NCBI GenBank assembly: GCA_003175865.1
Contig: PSRF01000335.1
Span: forward strand, 1-8,637
Length of the DNA: 8,637 nucleotides
Direction: 5' to 3'
Source: Blastocatellia bacterium
GTDB lineage: Bacteria; Acidobacteriota; Blastocatellia; Pyrinomonadales; Pyrinomonadaceae
The position numbers and the translations under genes are program-made. The notes beneath the pieces are model-generated. The model did no database searches. It was not told the DNA's origin and was given only the letters and a program-made list of their open reading frames with translations. Positions 1-4,898 of the stretch are shown in pieces (position 1 is the stretch's first letter; every line of letters starts with the position of its first letter).

Positions 1-536
1 ACGCCTTTGGGCCGCGAAGTGGTGCCGCTTGTGTAGTTAATGGTTAGAAGATCTGTTTCATCGATTACCGGTCTGTCGAATTCTGTGGTGGCGCGATTCA
101 ACAAACTCTCATATTCGAGCCAACCATCCTTGTGTCCCTCCAATGCCACGTACGCTTTCACATTCGGCAGTTCATCACGCACTCCATCAACCAGATCAAG
201 ATAATCGGAGTGGACGCAGACGACTTCCGTGCCACTGTGATTGATCAAGTAAATGAAGTCGTTGGCGATTAGACGATAGTTGAGCGGCACCAGCACCGCA
301 CCCAACTGTGGAACCGCATAGAACGATTCAAGCATCGCATGAGTATTTGGCGAGATGTAGGCGACGCGATCGCCCTGCTTAACACCAAGCGATTGCAATG
401 CGGATGACCAACGATCGCAACGATGGAAAAACTCTTCGTAACTCAGGCGTAGATTGCCATCAATCACCGCTTCACGATCCGGGTATAACTTCCGTGTGCG
501 CCGAGCAAATTCCAGTGGCGTTAGTGGGAGTTCCAT
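1..536 (-). CDS. AMP-dependent acyl-CoA synthetase (N-terminal third, cut by window edge)
   Basis: ANL-superfamily adenylate-forming enzyme, expected to activate a carboxylic acid with ATP and transfer it to CoA. The 178 visible codons start at the ATG at 536-534 and read MELPLTPLEFARR. They contain the usual N-terminal core (YPDREAVIDG, LSYEEF, LGVKQGDRVAYISPN, LGAVLVPLNYRL) and end in the ATP-binding A3 loop YTSGTTSRPKG at residues 168-178. Family members are usually about 500-550 residues, so roughly two thirds lies beyond position 1. The PLTPLEF start is typical of bacterial fatty/short-chain acyl-CoA ligases, but the substrate pocket is not visible, so the substrate is unknown. The frame stays open upstream to a TGA at 632-630 without another start, so ATG 536 is the start. 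It has no Shine-Dalgarno and lies 6 nt downstream of a REP-like hairpin. It is likely the last visible gene of the 1535-3244/1005-1532/625-1008 operon. Confidence 0.9.
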   Translation of the reverse strand, partial: MELPLTPLEFARRTRKLYPDREAVIDGNLRLSYEEFFHRCDRWSSALQSLGVKQGDRVAYISPNTHAMLESFYAVPQLGAVLVPLNYRLIANDFIYLINHSGTEVVCVHSDYLDLVDGVRDELPNVKAYVALEGHKDGWLEYESLLNRATTEFDRPVIDETDLLTINYTSGTTSRPKG

Positions 537-542
537 TATGGT

Positions 543-623
543 TGTAGGGGCGGCACTCCGTGGCCGCCCTTCCTTTAAACCAGAACCAAGTCTAACGGGC
601 GGCCACGGAGTGCCGCCCCTACA
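543..623. repeat. REP-like doublet: perfect 27-bp inverted repeat
   Basis: Positions 543-569 and 597-623 are perfect reverse complements (27 bp) around a 27-nt spacer (570-596). Each arm is itself a hairpin: GGGCGGC/GCCGCCC stems at 548-554/563-569 and 597-603/612-618, each with an 8-nt loop (actccgtg or cacggagt). This nested design, two inverted copies of a GC-rich palindrome starting with a GTAGGGG-type edge, is that of REP doublets (BIME/REPIN elements), which are multiplied in trans by RAYT transposases. It fills almost the whole space between the ridA stop codon (1 nt away) and the acyl-CoA synthetase start (6 nt away). In the minus-strand mRNA it would fold into a long stem that could slow transcription, protect the upstream mRNA from 3' exonucleases, or limit downstream translation. 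There is no T-tract, so it is not a standard intrinsic terminator. Confidence 0.85.
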
Positions 624-624
624 G

Positions 625-1008
625 TTACTTCACCGCAGCAACTGCTTCAATCTCAATTAGAAAACCGTAATGCAGATCGCGCGTAGGAATTACTGCACGT
701 GCGGGGCGGTGATCACCAAAAAATCTCGCGTAGATCTGGTTTACGGCACTCCAGTAGTTGATATCGGGAATGTAGACAGTCGTCTTCAATACGTGACTGA
801 GGTCACTGCCTGACGCCTCGAGAATCGCGGCCAGATTCTTCAGCGTCTGGTCAGTTTGCTCTTCGATCGAACCAAGCAGGTGTTCACCGGTCTTGGGGTC
901 AATTGACAACTGGCCCGCAACGAACACAAGTCCGTTGTGAACCACAGCCTGCGAATAATGTCCTGCCGGTTGCGGTGCATTTGGTGTGTTGATTGTTTTA
1001 ATGCTCAT
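625..1008 (-). CDS. ridA: RidA family 2-iminobutanoate/2-iminopropanoate deaminase
   Basis: A 127-residue member of the RidA/YjgF family, the usual length. RidA hydrolyses reactive enamine/imine intermediates released by PLP enzymes to 2-oxo acids and ammonia; it is a cytoplasmic trimer. Visible signature: AVVHNGLVFVAGQLSIDP near residues 21-38 and RPARAVIPTRDLHYGFLIEIE at 101-121. Arg104 corresponds to the carboxylate-binding Arg105 of E. coli RidA, and the stretch fits the family signature P-A-R-x..I-E-I. The start is MSIKT at ATG 1008-1006. The frame continues upstream to 1110, but those 34 codons lie inside the acetyltransferase gene and resemble no RidA. The start codon overlaps the stop of the upstream gene as ATGA, suggesting translational coupling. 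The TAA stop at 627-625 is followed 1 nt later by the REP doublet. Confidence 0.93.
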   Translation of the reverse strand: MSIKTINTPNAPQPAGHYSQAVVHNGLVFVAGQLSIDPKTGEHLLGSIEEQTDQTLKNLAAILEASGSDLSHVLKTTVYIPDINYWSAVNQIYARFFGDHRPARAVIPTRDLHYGFLIEIEAVAAVK

Positions 1009-1532
1009 AGGCTTGAGTCGAGAATCTTGTAGAACACAACAGTTGAGATCAGTGAGCCTTCTGTCGTAAGCGCAAATTGAGGGATTACACCAACGCGAGT
1101 GTAACCACAATTCGCGTACAGATTCTCGGCAGCACTCCCCTCTTCCGTGTCCAGGACTAGTAACGTTCGATTCAGTTGACGCGCAACCGAATCAACTTCA
1201 TTCAACAATGCTCGGCCGATTCCACGTTTGCGATGTTGTGAGTGGACCAGCATCTTCTGGACTTCGACGCGATGAAGTCCGTTCTGTCTTGTAGCGAGCG
1301 CCAACTGAGCTGTGCCAATTATCCTTCCGTCTTCACGATAAACCAGTAAGACACGCTCATTCCGTTTGATATCTTCAATCGTCTCCAACCAGAACTTCTC
1401 TGCCGTTTCATCAATGAGGGGAGGCAGAAAACCGACTGACGACCCGCCCTGGACAATGTCCTGCAAAAGCGAGACTAAATCTGGTAAGACCTCCCGCGCT
1501 TCGGAAGGTGACAGTCTTTTGATAGAACCCAT
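1005..1532 (-). CDS. GNAT family N-acetyltransferase
   Basis: A 175-residue GCN5-related acetyltransferase, expected to move an acetyl group from acetyl-CoA to an amine. The order of motifs is typical: a beta-strand with VLLVYREDGRIIGTAQLAL (residues 61-79), motif A VEVQKMLVHSQHRKRGIGRALL (89-110) with the pyrophosphate-binding R-K-R-G-I-G at 101-106, then LLVLDTEEGSAAENLYANCGYTRVGVIP (124-151) with the C-terminal AExLYxxxGY motif. No signal peptide or membrane segment, so it is cytoplasmic. The ATG at 1532-1530 is 2 nt after the TAG of the GGT-like gene, and its TGA overlaps the ridA ATG by 4 nt. The acceptor substrate cannot be told from sequence. An amino acid, dipeptide or small amine released by the upstream hydrolase would fit the context, but that is inference. 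Confidence 0.9.
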   Translation of the reverse strand: MGSIKRLSPSEAREVLPDLVSLLQDIVQGGSSVGFLPPLIDETAEKFWLETIEDIKRNERVLLVYREDGRIIGTAQLALATRQNGLHRVEVQKMLVHSQHRKRGIGRALLNEVDSVARQLNRTLLVLDTEEGSAAENLYANCGYTRVGVIPQFALTTEGSLISTVVFYKILDSSL

Positions 1533-1534
1533 CG

Positions 1535-3244
1535 CTAATAGCCCAACGCCATTCCGTCTTTTCTTGGATCAGATGCACCCATCAATGTCTTGTTTACCGG
1601 ATCGATCATGATCGCCTGCCCACCCCCCATCGATGAGCGCAACACCCCAGGTGGTTTGTCTCTAACATGGCCCATCGCAACTAGTCGCTCAATAACCGCG
1701 GGCGACAACTCATCTTCGAGGAGAACCTTAGTCCCGTTCGTAATCCTGAACCGTGGCGCATCAATTGCTTCCTGGAGGCCCATTCGCAGATCGATGATAT
1801 TCGTCAACACTTGGACGTGTCCCTGTGGCTGTATTGCGCCACCCATTACACCGAAAGACATGAACAACTGATCGCCTTTGAAGACCATCGCAGGAATGAT
1901 GGTGTGAAACGGACGCTTACCTGGTTCGAGTCTGTTCGGATGATCGGGCTTCAGTGAGAAACCACTACCGCGGTTCTGAAATACAATTCCTGTATCCCCA
2001 GCAACAACACCCGACCCGAATGCGTCGAAAAGACTGTTGATGAATGAGACTGCGTTGCCGTCTTTATCGACTACGGTCAAGTACGTCGTATCGCTTCCGA
2101 CGTTGATATCTCCTGGCGGAGGCGAGTCGAGTGCTTTGGTTGGATCTATGAGTGTACGTCGTTTCGCTGCGTACTCTTTCGACAGCAACTCACGAACTGG
2201 CACTTTGGCGAATGATGGATCTGCGATGTATCTATTCCGATCGGCGAACGCAAGTTTCGTTGCCTCAATCAGTGTGTGGTAATAGCGCTCAGGCTGTGCG
2301 CTCAGCGACGCGAGGTCGAAGCCTTCGAGAATGTTAAGTGCGATTAGAGCGGTGATTCCCTGCCCGTTTGGCGGTATTTCGTAGACCGTGTAGCCGCGAT
2401 AGTCAGTGGAAATTGGTTCAACCCACTCGGATTTTTGTGCGGCTAAGTCCTCGAGCGTAATAAACCCGCCATTGTGGCTGAAATAGTCGACGATGCGTCG
2501 TGCCGTGTCTCCCTTGTAGAAGTCGTCACGTCCGCCCTTTGCGAGTGCACGTAGCGTTTGCGCAAGATTCCGTTGACGGAAGATCTCGCCCGCACGGGGT
2601 GCTCGTCCGTCGATGAGATAATTCGCGGTCGCGGCAGGATTTTTCTTTAACTTATTAACCTCTGCCGACCAATCTTGCGCGGCTTTCTCCATGACTGGGA
2701 ATCCGTTTTCAGCGGTTTCAATTGCTGGAGCCAGGACATCAGCAAGTTTCATTGTGCCGTATTTGTCGAGCAGTGTGGTCCATCCGTCAAACGCTCCCGG
2801 AACGGTGATACTCTCCATCCCGAATTGCGGCATGCTCTTGATTTGCTTCTTGGCGAAGTAATCGAGAGTCAACGCCTTCGGTGCACGACCGCTCGCGTTC
2901 AATCCACGCAGCTCTTTTGTTTTGGCCCAGTAGACTAGAGCAAACGCGTCACCACCGATTCCAGTCATCATCGGTTCAGTTACATTAAGCATCGCCGCCA
3001 TTGCGATCGCGGCGTCGACGGCATTGCCGCCACGCTTGAGGATGTCAAGTCCGACTTCTGATGCCAAAGGCTGACTGCTCGCCACCATTCCATTGCGAGC
3101 ACGAACTACGGAACGTCCGGCTTTAACTTTGAGCGGACTATTTTGAGCAAAGGGGGTAGAGACAATCATCAGCGCTGAAATTACAGTCACAGTAATGATC
3201 CTAAAAGAACGTGAGGTAGACTCTGACCCGAACATTAACTTCAC
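1535..3244 (-). CDS. Gamma-glutamyltransferase-like Ntn hydrolase, exported
   Basis: A 569-residue precursor of the GGT family (N-terminal-nucleophile hydrolases that self-cleave into two subunits). An N-terminal hydrophobic segment (about residues 14-32, RIITVTVISALMIVSTPFA) should direct export. GGT features: MVASSQPLASEVGLDILKRGGNAVDAAIA (53-81), GIGGDAFALVYW (95-106), and the small-subunit start TTYLTVVDKDGNAV with the presumed nucleophile Thr386. The C-terminus SDPRKDGMALGY is typical. It belongs to the YwrD-like/acylase-like branch rather than canonical GGT: the E. coli substrate-site motifs appear changed (LNFREMAP to LNASGRAP, SSMSP to HTIIP at 447-451, GSPGG to GVMGG at 465-469, MDDF to RGSGF). 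The substrate may therefore not be glutathione. The start is taken at GTG 3244-3242, because AGGAGAAGG at 3260-3252 is 7 nt away; ATG 3235 is possible. It is first in a run with GNAT and ridA. Confidence 0.9.
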   Translation of the reverse strand: MKLMFGSESTSRSFRIITVTVISALMIVSTPFAQNSPLKVKAGRSVVRARNGMVASSQPLASEVGLDILKRGGNAVDAAIAMAAMLNVTEPMMTGIGGDAFALVYWAKTKELRGLNASGRAPKALTLDYFAKKQIKSMPQFGMESITVPGAFDGWTTLLDKYGTMKLADVLAPAIETAENGFPVMEKAAQDWSAEVNKLKKNPAATANYLIDGRAPRAGEIFRQRNLAQTLRALAKGGRDDFYKGDTARRIVDYFSHNGGFITLEDLAAQKSEWVEPISTDYRGYTVYEIPPNGQGITALIALNILEGFDLASLSAQPERYYHTLIEATKLAFADRNRYIADPSFAKVPVRELLSKEYAAKRRTLIDPTKALDSPPPGDINVGSDTTYLTVVDKDGNAVSFINSLFDAFGSGVVAGDTGIVFQNRGSGFSLKPDHPNRLEPGKRPFHTIIPAMVFKGDQLFMSFGVMGGAIQPQGHVQVLTNIIDLRMGLQEAIDAPRFRITNGTKVLLEDELSPAVIERLVAMGHVRDKPPGVLRSSMGGGQAIMIDPVNKTLMGASDPRKDGMALGY

Positions 3245-3251
3245 GACTGTG

Positions 3252-3260
3252 CCTTCTCCT
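3252..3260 (-). promoter_or_regulatory. Shine-Dalgarno site deciding a GTG start for the GGT-like gene
   Basis: On the minus strand AGGAGAAGG ends 7 nt before GTG 3244-3242, and its AGGAG core is 11 nt before it. The next ATG (3235-3233) would have a 20-nt gap from AGGAG. This favours the GTG start (V/M-K-L-M-F-G-S). It is the clearest Shine-Dalgarno in a window where most genes have none. Confidence 0.6.
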
Positions 3261-3330
3261 TTGGTGCTGAATCTTACTAGAGAACCCGTCGCTAGCGATG
3301 CTGTGTCGAAACTCAAATAACTATCACTCT

Positions 3331-3420
3331 TTGTTCGTGTAAGTTCGCGTGATTTCGTGGACAGCCTTTTTCCCTCGCGAACGAACGATCCACAAAAATC
3401 ACATGAACTAACACTAAGTC
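3331..3420. repeat. Long imperfect inverted repeat of CACGAA-type units
   Basis: The plus-strand stretch 3331-3361 and the stretch 3389-3420 are imperfect reverse complements: about 23 of 29 positions pair, with one gap. They are separated by 27 nt (3362-3388). Read in the minus direction the first arm is TCCACGAAATCACGCGAACT and on; the other arm read in plus is TCCACAAAAATCACATGAAC and on. Both carry CAC(G/T/A)AA-like words at roughly 10-bp steps, close to one helical turn. Similar CACGAA-rich intergenic repeats are, as I recall, common in Acidobacteria, Planctomycetes and Verrucomicrobia genomes. The element sits 90-175 nt upstream of the GGT-like start, so it could be in that gene's leader or promoter region. 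Confidence 0.55.
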
Positions 3421-3509
3421 CCAAGGAAAACTAGGGTTTTGACGCAGTCTCAACTGCTCTGGGTTCTCGAGATAATTTGATGCGGTTATTCATCTCTATG
3501 CGTTATGCC
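3421..3509. other. Rest of the gap downstream of the DinB gene, no gene seen
   Basis: With the inverted repeat and the leader at 3245-3330 this makes the 265-nt non-coding gap between the DinB-like stop and the GGT-like start. It holds two small hairpins: GCAGT/ACTGC at 3444-3448/3453-3457 (4-nt loop) and AAAAC/GTTTT at 3427-3431/3436-3440. Neither is followed by a convincing T-tract in the minus direction, so I do not call a terminator. I cannot identify a clear sigma70 promoter for the GGT-like gene here; the operon may start here or may read through from the PepSY gene. Confidence 0.4.
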
Positions 3510-3998
3510 CTAGTCAAACTCTGCTCTAACTGTCGATTGGTCTGGCCCAACACGTCCAACTGTGATATCTGCTTTGAAGTAATTCTCACCTCTCATTGGA
3601 CCACCGGCCATCCGTCGTAGCATCGCAATTTGGCCAACGTGCGTTAGTGCATCAGCTATTGGCGCCTGAAACAATTTTTCAGCAGGCACTTGAAGCTCGG
3701 CATCGGAAGCCAGGAATGCATCAAATGCTGTGAGACTAGCGAAAAACCTTTCAACCTCATCCGCCCACGGCTGTTCGCTGGATCCGTTCCACGAAAAATC
3801 GCCTCGTGCCATTCCAAGTGCCCAATCGAGCAGATCGCCAATATGAGCGAGAATTTGCCCGGGTGTACGCGTACTTTCATTCGTCTTGAACGTGGCAAAT
3901 CCCTCTGGAGCATTTGCAACGGCCTTCCCACCACGATACGCAAGTGTAGCGACGGTGTGACGAAGGAATTCCCGCTTGTTGTCTGAGTTTTGGTTCAT
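3510..3998 (-). CDS. DinB-fold family protein
   Basis: A 162-residue protein of the DinB/YfiT-like four-helix metal-binding superfamily, usual length about 150-170. Members include thiol-dependent S-transferases and many proteins of unknown role. Visible: TPGQILAHIGDLLDWALGMARGD (residues 45-67) with His52, and ADALTHVGQIAMLRRMAG (115-132) with Asp116 and His120, followed by PMRGENYFKADITVGRVGPDQ (135-154). In many DinB proteins three histidines bind a metal; here the residue four before His120 is Asp116, so an H-D-H set is more likely. No signal peptide or membrane segment. The start at ATG 3998-3996 is 4 nt after the PepSY gene's TAA; an in-frame ATG at 4031 would overlap that gene and adds 11 unlikely residues. 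Probably co-transcribed with PepSY. Function not known. Confidence 0.82.
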   Translation of the reverse strand: MNQNSDNKREFLRHTVATLAYRGGKAVANAPEGFATFKTNESTRTPGQILAHIGDLLDWALGMARGDFSWNGSSEQPWADEVERFFASLTAFDAFLASDAELQVPAEKLFQAPIADALTHVGQIAMLRRMAGGPMRGENYFKADITVGRVGPDQSTVRAEFD

Positions 3999-4002
3999 GA
4001 TC

Positions 4003-4602
4003 TTATGCAGTCCGTTTGAAGGCGAGTACAACGCCCAGTACTGTCAATGCCATGACGCAGGTCAACCCAACAAAGCCAACAACTTTGTCGACGTTTTTGA
4101 CTCCAGTCCACTGGAGGTAATGAACACGATAAAGTCGATCGATGCGTTCCGTGTCGGGACCCATCTGCTGCAAACTTAGCGTGGACCAATCTAGCCGTAC
4201 TTGAACACCCGTCGTTGTCTTTACCGTGTCGCCGTTAATACTGGCGATGTCTCCGTATCGTGACGGGTTTGCTGAGAATGCATCCTTAAGAAGAACTCTT
4301 ATTTCCGAATCATTTGGTTTTGGTTTAGCAACCCGCGTTTTTGGATCCAGATGCAACCAACCCTCTTTGGTGCGTACCAGCAAATGATCGCCGAGTACGG
4401 TTCGGACTAACCGAATCTCATTCCATGCCGGATCGGGAGTAAGGCTTAACGATTCGGTCAATGGATACGTCTTTGGTGTTAACTGCTCGTACGCAGACGC
4501 GTAGCCGGGTTTGATAAAAAAGACTAAGCCGGTGACTGCCCAACAAAGAAACGGAATGGATAATGCCAGTCCAATTAACCGGTGCAGTTTTCGAATCTTC
4601 AT
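4003..4602 (-). CDS. PepSY-domain membrane protein
   Basis: A 199-residue protein with one membrane helix at each end (about residues 9-31, LIGLALSIPFLCWAVTGLVFF, and 172-195, DKVVGFVGLTCVMALTVLGVVLAF) and an extracytoplasmic domain of about 140 residues between. The beginning MKIRKLHRLIGL matches the RxLHxxxGL start of PepSY-associated TM proteins, and RLYRVHYLQWTGVKNVDK (156-173) before the last helix is the usual closing segment. Larger relatives with four helices are linked to iron or siderophore reduction. This short two-helix form has no clear function. His7 and His161 are next to the two membrane faces and could matter, but that is speculation. The ATG at 4602-4600 has no good Shine-Dalgarno. 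The gene is divergent from the FHA gene and 4 nt ahead of the DinB-like gene. Confidence 0.8.
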   Translation of the reverse strand: MKIRKLHRLIGLALSIPFLCWAVTGLVFFIKPGYASAYEQLTPKTYPLTESLSLTPDPAWNEIRLVRTVLGDHLLVRTKEGWLHLDPKTRVAKPKPNDSEIRVLLKDAFSANPSRYGDIASINGDTVKTTTGVQVRLDWSTLSLQQMGPDTERIDRLYRVHYLQWTGVKNVDKVVGFVGLTCVMALTVLGVVLAFKRTA

Positions 4603-4668
4603 CGGTTAGCAGCGTGATACTACGCGCGTCAGACGTTGTTATCCGTTCACTGGCAATCGAATGCGGGA

Positions 4669-4674
4669 ATCATA
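4669..4674 (-). promoter_or_regulatory. Possible -10 box for the PepSY-DinB transcript
   Basis: On the minus strand TATATGAT contains TATGAT (5 of 6 matches to TATAAT), about 67 nt upstream of the PepSY start. There is no good -35 at 17 nt, so this is a weak candidate from sequence alone. Confidence 0.25.
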
Positions 4675-4738
4675 TATCAAGCTCCCGGAAACAGATAGGC
4701 TTCTGCTGCGATCAGCCTAAGTATCAGAAATCGTGCTA

Positions 4739-4765
4739 CTAAGAGAGTTCTCTTTAGGCTAGAAT
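4739..4765 (+). promoter_or_regulatory. Possible promoter with overlapping palindrome upstream of the FHA operon
   Basis: TAGAAT at 4760-4765 is one base from TATAAT. Just upstream, AAGAGA-GT-TCTCTT (4741-4754) is a perfect 6+6 palindrome extendable to CTAAGAGA/TCTCTTTAG with one bulged T. It sits where a -35 box would be, and no TTGACA-like box is seen. An operator or activator site at a sigma70-type promoter is a fair guess. Transcription would start near 4772 and give a leader of about 127 nt before the FHA gene. Confidence 0.3.
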
Positions 4766-4792
4766 AGCGGCTCAGCAATGAACGCTTTCTTT

Positions 4793-4821
4793 ACGCAGTC
4801 GCCGACCGAGACTGCGTTTTT
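4793..4821 (+). terminator. Intrinsic terminator-like hairpin in the FHA operon leader
   Basis: ACGCAGTC (4793-4800) and GACTGCGT (4810-4817) form a perfect 8-bp stem with a 9-nt loop, directly followed by a T run (4817-4821). The direction is plus only; the other strand has no T run. No gene ends before it on the plus strand, so it lies in the leader of the FHA/PBP/SEDS genes. Its 3' arm can pair instead with 4834-4842 (GC, a G-U pair, then TTTCAC/GTGAAA with two bulged bases), a mutually exclusive hairpin at 4814-4842 that would break the terminator. This is the layout of an attenuator, although the pairing is short and could be chance. Confidence 0.45.
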
Positions 4822-4860
4822 CACATCAGCAAGGTGAAATGCTTTGGAGTGAAATTCACT
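4819..4860. repeat. Cluster of GTGAAA/TTTCAC words at 15-bp spacing
   Basis: TTTCAC at 4819-4824, GTGAAA at 4834-4839 and GTGAAA at 4849-4854 begin exactly 15 bp apart. The last one is half of a 13-bp palindrome, AGTGAA-A-TTCACT (4848-4860). The cluster ends 39 nt before the FHA start. It could be a multi-site operator or RNA structure elements. No known regulator is identified. Confidence 0.35.
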
Positions 4861-4886
4861 GATCGAACCCGCGTTCGTCAAGTTCG

Positions 4887-4892
4887 TATTTA
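4887..4892 (+). promoter_or_regulatory. Possible -10 box for a leaderless FHA transcript
   Basis: TATTTA is followed by exactly 6 nt (AATTTC) and then the ATG at 4899. This is the spacing of a -10 element whose transcript would begin at the A of the start codon. The gene has no Shine-Dalgarno, which fits leaderless initiation. The stretch is simply AT-rich, and no -35 is visible. Confidence 0.25.
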
Positions 4893-4898
4893 AATTTC

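Noticed and set aside
1009..1110. RidA frame extended to 1110
   Set aside because: The added 34 residues lie wholly within the acetyltransferase gene and do not match RidA; the ATG at 1008 gives the family length.
3245..3424. N-terminal extension of the GGT-like frame to position 3424 (60 more residues)
   Set aside because: It has no family similarity, would hide the signal peptide inside the protein and covers the repeat region; the GTG at 3244 has a good Shine-Dalgarno.
3442..3451. 10-base word acgcagtctc shared (reverse complement) with the terminator at 4808-4817
   Set aside because: Isolated short match without extended similarity; a chance match is likely.
3656..3986. Open frames on both strands across the DinB-like gene (95 and 98 codons)
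   Set aside because: The DinB frame has clear family motifs over its whole length; the other two are shadows.
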